A DNA stretch of 10,699 bases from Chryseosolibacter sp049791675 (GTDB lineage: Bacteria; Bacteroidota; Bacteroidia; Cytophagales; Cyclobacteriaceae). The notes beneath the pieces are model-generated. The model was not told the DNA's origin, did not search any database, and saw only the letters and a program-made list of their open reading frames with translations. This document shows, piece after piece, positions 6,971 through 10,699 of this stretch. The position numbers and the translations under genes were made by a program. The number at the start of each line of letters is the position of its first letter. The stretch's first letter is position 1. Location of the stretch: positions 1 to 10,699 of the forward strand of contig JBARAD010000185.1 in NCBI GenBank assembly GCA_049791675.1, read 5' to 3'.

Positions 6971-6986
6971 AATGATCAACATCATT
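6971..6986. promoter_or_regulatory. Perfect inverted repeat AATGAT-CAAC-ATCATT, operator-like
   Basis: This 16-bp dyad has two perfect 6-bp arms and a 4-bp spacer, and lies in the divergent region between the PepSY-like and serine hydrolase genes. The geometry and the TGAT-N4-ATCA core resemble CRP/FNR-type sites (TTGAT-N4-ATCAA), but the outer base pair differs. It overlaps the likely -33 region of the PepSY-like gene, so a bound protein could repress it. The binding protein is unknown. Confidence 0.45.
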
Positions 6987-7020
6987 CATGAAAGATGATA
7001 CGCATCACCCGTCCGGATAA

Positions 7021-7072
7021 GTCACTGCGAGGCGCAGGACAGAAAAATGCGCGGGACAGCGGAAGCAATCTC
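7021..7072. repeat. Possible short interspersed repeat (GTCACTGCGAGG ... GAAGCAATCTC)
   Basis: The stretch starts GTCACTGCGAGG and ends GGAAGCAATCTC, the two ends of a widespread bacterial intergenic repeat type (GTCATTGCGAG ... GAAGCAATCTC). The interior holds an imperfect direct repeat: GCGCAGGACAG at 7032-7042 and GCGCGGGACAG at 7049-7059. The call rests on remembered likeness. It sits about 100 bp before the serine hydrolase start. Confidence 0.4.
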
Positions 7073-7169
7073 CTGCATTGGAATGGCCAAATATTTGTAT
7101 TAACTTAATCAGTGCTGCGTTGTGCAGCACCGTTCCAAAACAAAACCCCTTTCACCTTACCCCCACATT

Positions 7170-9617
7170 ATGCAAAAGCTGACAGTCCCCGGAGGCAAAT
7201 TTGCGCCAGGCGCGATTTTGCTGGCATTTCTGCTTCTACCAATAATCTCAGCCGCACAGACGAAGTCGTCAAAGTCTGCTACGGTAAGCACCCCGGATCG
7301 GAAACCAGTGACAGGCTATTCGGAAGCAACCTATTCTTTGTCCGGGAGTGGACAGTATATGTCCGCCTGGCTCGTCGCCGGACCTGTTCCCGTAGGAACT
7401 CCGGAAGGAAATCCGCAGCCGGAAACACAAGTAAGTTTCTTCAACGAAGAGGTCCCTCCGGTAGTCGTCAATGCAGGGAAAGCCGTCGCGCCACTCGAAA
7501 TCAAAGGGAAACAATATGCATGGACGCTGGTCAAAACTTCCGACGATTTAATCGACCTGGACAAACAATATTCAGGCGCTGACTTCTCCGCCGCATTTGC
7601 GATGGCAGAGATCCAGTCGGACCAGAAAGTGAAGACGTTCCTCGGCGTCGGCAGCGATGATGGCATCCGGATATGGCACAATGGAAAACTTATCCACGAT
7701 AACTGGATACCTCGGGGTGTGAGTAAAGATGCTGACCTCGTTCCCATCACCCTTCAGCCCGGCAGCAATCAGATCCTGTTGAAAGTGCAGGATATGCAGC
7801 AAGGGTGGGGATTTGTTGTCAGGCTGCTGAACAAAGAGTCGATCTCGGATCAACTCATCACCGCATCAGGGAACGGTGACCTCGACCAGATCAACCAGTT
7901 ACTGGAAGCCGGTGCAAACCTGGAACAAAAGAACAGCTCCGGATTGTCAGCGCTCAACAATGCGCGCCTAAACGGGCGGGATGAGATTGCCCAGTTGCTT
8001 CTTTCAAAAGGTGCAAAAGAATCAGCTTTTCCTGATGTTGATGCATTGATCGACGGATTATACAATTCCCTAGACGGGAAATCCGCGTCAGGCATTGCAG
8101 TCCTTGTTTCCAGGGATGGTCAGGTAATCTATAGGAAAGGGTTTGGCTATGCGGATATAGAAAAAAAGGAACTGATCAAACCCGATACGAAATTCAGGAT
8201 CGGTTCGATCACAAAACAATTCACGGCCGCCGCTCTTCTGAAATTGCAGGAAGAAGGAAAGATCACCGTTACAGATAAACTTTCGAAATTTCTTCCGGAC
8301 TTCCCCCGCGCCGACGAAGTCACCATCCACCATCTGCTCACCCATACTTCCGGTATCCATAGCTATACCGGCAAACCGGATTTTATAAGCAAAGTCATCT
8401 CCCCGGTGACGGAAGAGGAAGTGATTGCATACCTCAGAGATGATCCTTACGACTTTAACCCGGGAGAAAAATGGCTCTACAACAATTCCGCCTATTTTAT
8501 TCTTGGTCATATCATCGGCAAGGTTACCGGAAAACCTTATGGCGCCTATCTGAAGGAGACTTTTTTTGATCCGTTGGGGATGAAGAACACAGGAGTTCAT
8601 AGTTCAAAACTGAAACTGAAAAACGAGGCCAAAGGCTACACGAAGGAAAATGGCCAGTATACACTGGCGGCGAACTGGGAGATGTCGTGGGCAGGTGGGG
8701 CCGGCGCATTATACTCTACCGTGGAAGATCTCCATATATGGAACGAAGCCCTCTTCAATGGAAAAGTACTCCTGGAGAAAAGCATGAAGGCCGCCTTCAC
8801 GCCCGTCGTGTTGAACAACGGCAAGAAGCCCGACAACGGAAGCTACGGCTACGGATGGGCGCTTGGTGACTACCGCGGGCAGGAAATCATTGAGCACGGC
8901 GGAGGATTGCACGGCTTCCTCTCGCAGCTGGCGCGATTTCCCGAAGAAAATACCACGATCGTCCTGTTAACGAATATTACGCCGCCGGAAGTGAACATAA
9001 ACCATCGCAAAGTCAGCGAATTCCTGCTGTGGGAAAAGATGGAGAAGCAGGCATCGCGGTCGCTGAATGCTTCCGTTATGGAAGACGTAAGCCAGTATGC
9101 CGGACGTTATGATTTTTCGAACGGCGCGGTCATGATCATCACCGTCGAGAACGATAAACTTTTCGCGCAGCTCACCGGACAACCGAAGTTCCCGATCTTT
9201 CCGGCAGGAGAAGGAGAATACTTCTGGAAGGTGGTGGACGCGAAGATCAGGTTCGCAAAGAATGGCAACGGCGAAGTTGAATACGGAGATTTCGAACAAA
9301 ACGGAAACAAGCTCAAGGTGGCGAAACTGAAAGACGAAGCGATCGTCGACATCGACAAGGCGCTCTATAAACTGTATTCAGGAAAATATGATTATGGAAA
9401 CAATATGACCATCGCCATTACCACGGAAAACGACAAACTTTACGCGCAGGCGACAAACCAACCCAGGTTTGAGATACTACCGATCTCAGAGGAAGAGTTC
9501 ACCGTAAGGGAGCTCAACGCGAAGTTCAGGTTTGTGAAAGAGCCGGACGGGAAGGTCAGGAAATTCATTCTGGATATGGCGGGGCAGAAGAAGGAGGTGG
9601 TGAGGGTGGTGGAGTAG
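7170..9617 (+). CDS. Exported multidomain serine hydrolase: jelly roll, ankyrin repeats, beta-lactamase fold, two C-terminal beta modules
   Basis: 815 residues from the ATG at 7170; the frame is open to a GTG at 7122, but only the ATG gives a proper signal peptide (1 to about 29, ending ISAAQ). Order of domains: a beta-sandwich like PA14 or glycosidase jelly rolls, about 60-222, with FLGVGSDDGIRIWHNGKLI; two ankyrin-like repeats, about 227-285, with AGANLEQKNSSGLSALNNA; then a class C beta-lactamase/DD-peptidase domain, about 288-620. Catalytic motifs are S346-I-T-K349, Y437-N-N439 and H576-G-G, with HHLLTHTSG before them. Two tandem DUF3471-like modules start at about 643 and 736; both contain ENDKL[FY]AQ and QP[KR]F. 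It probably acts in the periplasm or outside on a peptide- or ester-type substrate that cannot be named. Ankyrin repeats in an exported hydrolase suggest protein binding. The TAG stop abuts a heptamer array. Confidence 0.9.
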   Translation: MQKLTVPGGKFAPGAILLAFLLLPIISAAQTKSSKSATVSTPDRKPVTGYSEATYSLSGSGQYMSAWLVAGPVPVGTPEGNPQPETQVSFFNEEVPPVVVNAGKAVAPLEIKGKQYAWTLVKTSDDLIDLDKQYSGADFSAAFAMAEIQSDQKVKTFLGVGSDDGIRIWHNGKLIHDNWIPRGVSKDADLVPITLQPGSNQILLKVQDMQQGWGFVVRLLNKESISDQLITASGNGDLDQINQLLEAGANLEQKNSSGLSALNNARLNGRDEIAQLLLSKGAKESAFPDVDALIDGLYNSLDGKSASGIAVLVSRDGQVIYRKGFGYADIEKKELIKPDTKFRIGSITKQFTAAALLKLQEEGKITVTDKLSKFLPDFPRADEVTIHHLLTHTSGIHSYTGKPDFISKVISPVTEEEVIAYLRDDPYDFNPGEKWLYNNSAYFILGHIIGKVTGKPYGAYLKETFFDPLGMKNTGVHSSKLKLKNEAKGYTKENGQYTLAANWEMSWAGGAGALYSTVEDLHIWNEALFNGKVLLEKSMKAAFTPVVLNNGKKPDNGSYGYGWALGDYRGQEIIEHGGGLHGFLSQLARFPEENTTIVLLTNITPPEVNINHRKVSEFLLWEKMEKQASRSLNASVMEDVSQYAGRYDFSNGAVMIITVENDKLFAQLTGQPKFPIFPAGEGEYFWKVVDAKIRFAKNGNGEVEYGDFEQNGNKLKVAKLKDEAIVDIDKALYKLYSGKYDYGNNMTIAITTENDKLYAQATNQPRFEILPISEEEFTVRELNAKFRFVKEPDGKVRKFILDMAGQKKEVVRVVE

Positions 9618-9678
9618 ATTCAAATTTAAAATACAAAATTTAAGATTTAAGATTTAAGATTGGAGATTGGAGATTGGA
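9617..9678. repeat. Heptamer tandem array, GATTTAA to GATTGGA, after the serine hydrolase
   Basis: The clear array is 9637-9678: AATTTAA, GATTTAA twice, then GATTGGA three times. The variant units GATTCAA and ATTTAAA at 9617-9630 extend it back to the G of the TAG stop. On the plus strand the unit is GATTTAA, so relative to the gene before it the orientation matches the arrays after the two minus-strand genes. The unit changes in a block from GATTTAA to GATTGGA, as expected if a mutated unit was itself amplified. Confidence 0.8.
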
Positions 9679-9724
9679 TTACCTGCACCCGGAAGAAATC
9701 AGTATGATCGTTGAATGGTCGTAG

Positions 9725-9745
9725 GGGCATCCCTTGCGGATGCCC
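9725..9745. repeat. Perfect hairpin GGGCATCC-CTTGC-GGATGCCC
   Basis: An 8-bp perfect stem with a 5-nt loop, not followed by a T-run and so unlikely to be an intrinsic terminator. It is followed by a GC-rich palindromic stretch (9767-9815) that includes ACGCAGCGT (9779-9787) and GGGCCTGGCCC (9800-9810). I see no credible gene; this looks like a repeat-type intergenic insertion of unknown class. Confidence 0.6.
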
Positions 9746-9841
9746 TTTGAAAACATGAATCGTCAATTGCCGTGCCCGACGCAGCGTAGCCGGAGTGAAG
9801 GGCCTGGCCCACCACCCCAGATTTCGTCGTGTGACAGATAC

Positions 9842-9944
9842 CAAGTCCCGGAGGGACGATCTTATGGTAGCCCGGGGTCGGGCAGCGCACAGCTGCGGGA
9901 CCCCGGGAAAACCGAAGCGTTGAGAATCAAGTCCCGGAGGGACG
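9842..9944. repeat. REP-like three-hairpin element B
   Basis: A 17-bp box, CAAGTCCCGGAGGGACG, is repeated at 9842-9858 and 9928-9944, 86 bp apart. Each box is a hairpin (GTCCC, 3-nt loop, GGGAC) and both are followed by xxCTTATG. The central hairpin at 9871-9907 has a perfect 9-bp outer stem (CCCGGGGTC with GACCCCGGG) and an inner GCAGC/GCTGC stem with loop GCACA. It is the same architecture as element A but in opposite orientation, with substitutions that keep the stems paired. Open frames across it are spurious. Confidence 0.8.
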
Positions 9945-9993
9945 GCCTTATGAAGCGCACGACCGTGATTTTCGCGATGCAACGTTCAGATCT

Positions 9994-10021
9994 GCGCGTG
10001 TAGTCGCGCGACTGTTTTTTT
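9994..10021 (+). terminator. Possible rho-independent terminator
   Basis: GCGCG (9994-9998), loop TGTAGT, CGCGC (10005-10009) can pair; an alternative perfect palindrome AGTCGCGCGACT lies at 10002-10013. A run of seven T follows at 10015-10021. It lies almost 400 bp after the serine hydrolase stop and could end transcripts reading through the repeat region, insulating the small gene downstream. Confidence 0.45.
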
Positions 10022-10132
10022 AAAATATTAACCAAACCTTACCCGGGTTGTCTTTTGATGAAATCAACACGTCACGGATGGGATATGTAAAGTACCTTAT
10101 GGTTAAAACGCTAACCTAAACCTCATCATCTT
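10022..10132 (+). promoter_or_regulatory. Leader region of the small hypothetical gene
   Basis: Two short dyads are visible: TTGAT-GAA-ATCAA (10055-10067) and GGTTA-AAACGC-TAACC (10101-10116); the second ends 16 bp before the ATG and would be in the 5' leader. TTTG at 10054-10057 could be a -33 box, but no good TAnnTTTG follows at the right distance. No SD sequence is seen. Confidence 0.35.
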
Positions 10133-10333
10133 ATGGAAACAAAGCAGTATTTAATCTCTAAGATCGTAGCATTGGACACAGACATCCAGGATTGGACAAA
10201 AGCCCTCATCATTCTAGACCAAAATCCTGCAGTAAAGGCCGGCTGCCTGGACCAATACCTGGGACTACGAAGAAAAATTGAAGACACACAAAAACTCAAA
10301 ACGGCGTTGGTGAATATCTCCAACCAATCGTAG
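10133..10333 (+). CDS. Small hypothetical helical protein (66 aa)
   Basis: I do not recognise a family. The sequence is polar and should form two helices (about 4-30 and 36-62) separated by N31-P32, most likely a helical hairpin; leucines and isoleucines recur at heptad-like spacing. There is one cysteine (C38) and no signal peptide or membrane segment, so it should be cytoplasmic. It looks real rather than chance: it has an ATG start, amino-acid composition like a genuine protein, no overlap with other genes or repeats, and a strong intrinsic terminator 27 bp after the stop. It stands alone as its own transcription unit. A structural or regulatory small protein is possible, but nothing in the sequence decides. 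Confidence 0.65.
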   Translation: METKQYLISKIVALDTDIQDWTKALIILDQNPAVKAGCLDQYLGLRRKIEDTQKLKTALVNISNQS

Positions 10334-10360
10334 CACGTTGCAAAACCCCGGATCGTAGAC

Positions 10361-10385
10361 AAACCCCGCTAAGCCGGGGTTTTTT
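10361..10385 (+). terminator. Rho-independent terminator
   Basis: AAACCCCG (10361-10368), loop CTAAGC, CGGGGTTT (10375-10382) forms a perfect 8-bp stem that runs into a T-tract ending at 10385. It lies 27 bp after the stop of the 66-residue gene and is the best terminator in the window. Confidence 0.88.
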
Positions 10386-10410
10386 ATTATCACACCGCGT
10401 TCATCCCGAT

Positions 10411-10452
10411 CTAATTCCTAATTCCCAATGCCTAATGCCCAATCCCGATTCG
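10411..10452. repeat. Degenerate heptamer array, consensus CTAATTC/CCAATGC
   Basis: Six consecutive 7-bp units are visible: CTAATTC twice, CCAATGC, CTAATGC, CCAATCC, CGATTCG. It is yet another sequence family with the 7-bp period. It follows the terminator of the small gene by about 25 bp. No coding potential. Confidence 0.75.
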
Positions 10453-10486
10453 AAGAGATCTCTAAAAAAGGAAACCTACTCCGTTA

Positions 10487-10540
10487 ACGCATAATTATGC
10501 GTCCCTACCACCTGCCGCACATGCGGCCCATGTGGCGTTC
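10487..10540. repeat. Palindrome-rich element: ACGCATAATTATGCGT and GCCGCA-CA-TGCGGC
   Basis: A perfect 16-bp palindrome at 10487-10502 is followed by a perfect hairpin at 10514-10527 (GCCGCA, CA, TGCGGC). The second half of the latter can instead pair as CACATG (10518-10523) with CATGTG (10529-10534). No T-run follows. Possibly another small intergenic repeat; it directly precedes the ATTACTG array. Confidence 0.55.
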
Positions 10541-10544
10541 GGCT

Positions 10545-10637
10545 ATTACCAATGACTGATTACTAATTACTGAATACTTATTACTGAAATTACTGAATAC
10601 TGATTACTGAATACTGATTACCGATTACCGATTACTG
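10545..10637. repeat. Heptamer tandem array, consensus ATTACTG, 13 units
   Basis: Thirteen 7-bp units read ATTACCA, ATGACTG, ATTACTA, ATTACTG, AATACTT, ATTACTG, a 2-bp AA insertion, then ATTACTG, AATACTG, ATTACTG, AATACTG, ATTACCG twice and ATTACTG. The alternation of ATTACTG and AATACTG suggests amplification of a two-unit block. The remaining bases to the window end (10638-10699) show nothing I can identify. Confidence 0.9.
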
Positions 10638-10699
10638 ATTTGTAAAATCTGTTCCTTTTCATTTCTTTTATCCAGTCACTTACTCCTGTGAATATGAAC

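Noticed and set aside
9725..9745. Intrinsic terminator for the 815-residue hydrolase
   Set aside because: The hairpin is strong but no T-run follows on either strand in a suitable position.
9647..10003. Open frames on both strands across the repeat island (about 111 and 89 residues)
   Set aside because: They are built from hairpin repeat sequence; proline-, glycine- and arginine-rich translations of this sort are typical artefacts of GC-rich repeats.
10545..10637. CRISPR-like array
   Set aside because: Units are 7 bp, directly adjacent and without spacers; no cas gene is present.

Overview
The window looks like chromosomal DNA of a free-living Bacteroidota bacterium of the Cytophagales/Chitinophagales kind. 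The signs are a Bacteroidota-type promoter (TTTG, 18 bp, TAnnTTTG) before the DinB gene, weak or absent Shine-Dalgarno sequences, a LytS-type kinase overlapping a LytTR regulator gene, and several exported beta-lactamase-fold and PepSY-like proteins. This is inference from style; there is no rRNA or marker gene. I see no tRNA, rRNA, CRISPR array, transposase or phage gene.

Layout. A TTAAATC tandem array (1-70) runs into the 3' end of a minus-strand lipoprotein-like serine hydrolase (69-1739). A gene-free stretch of about 570 bp follows (1740-2311), holding degenerate 7-bp repeats, a three-hairpin REP-like element (A) and a second TTAAATC array. Next come a minus-strand DinB/YfiT-type metalloenzyme gene (2312-2857) and a minus-strand exported PAP2/vanadium-haloperoxidase-like protein (2923-4290). 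A divergent regulatory region (4291-4556) leads to a plus-strand LytS-type histidine kinase and LytTR response regulator that overlap by 8 bp (4557-6285). A minus-strand PepSY-like secreted protein (6379-6906) is divergent from an 815-residue serine hydrolase that also carries a jelly roll and ankyrin repeats (7170-9617). The remainder is a repeat-rich stretch: a heptamer array, hairpins and a second REP-like element (B). It is followed by a 66-residue hypothetical gene with its own terminator (10133-10385) and more palindromes and heptamer arrays to the window end.

How it fits together. The coding genes are mostly single-gene units for envelope or secreted proteins; only the kinase/regulator pair is a clear operon. 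A 17-bp direct repeat with a 21-bp period lies just upstream of that operon, as expected for a LytTR dimer site, and may make it self-regulated and possibly control the divergent PAP2 gene.

The most unusual content is non-coding. Several different tandem arrays share a 7-bp period. The three TTAAATC/GATTTAA-type arrays all begin at a stop codon and have the same orientation relative to the gene. Elements A and B are diverged, oppositely oriented copies of one fold, with the same 86-bp box spacing and compensatory base-pair changes. The PAP2 protein is also notable: it is an internal duplication whose first half has lost the third-motif histidine.
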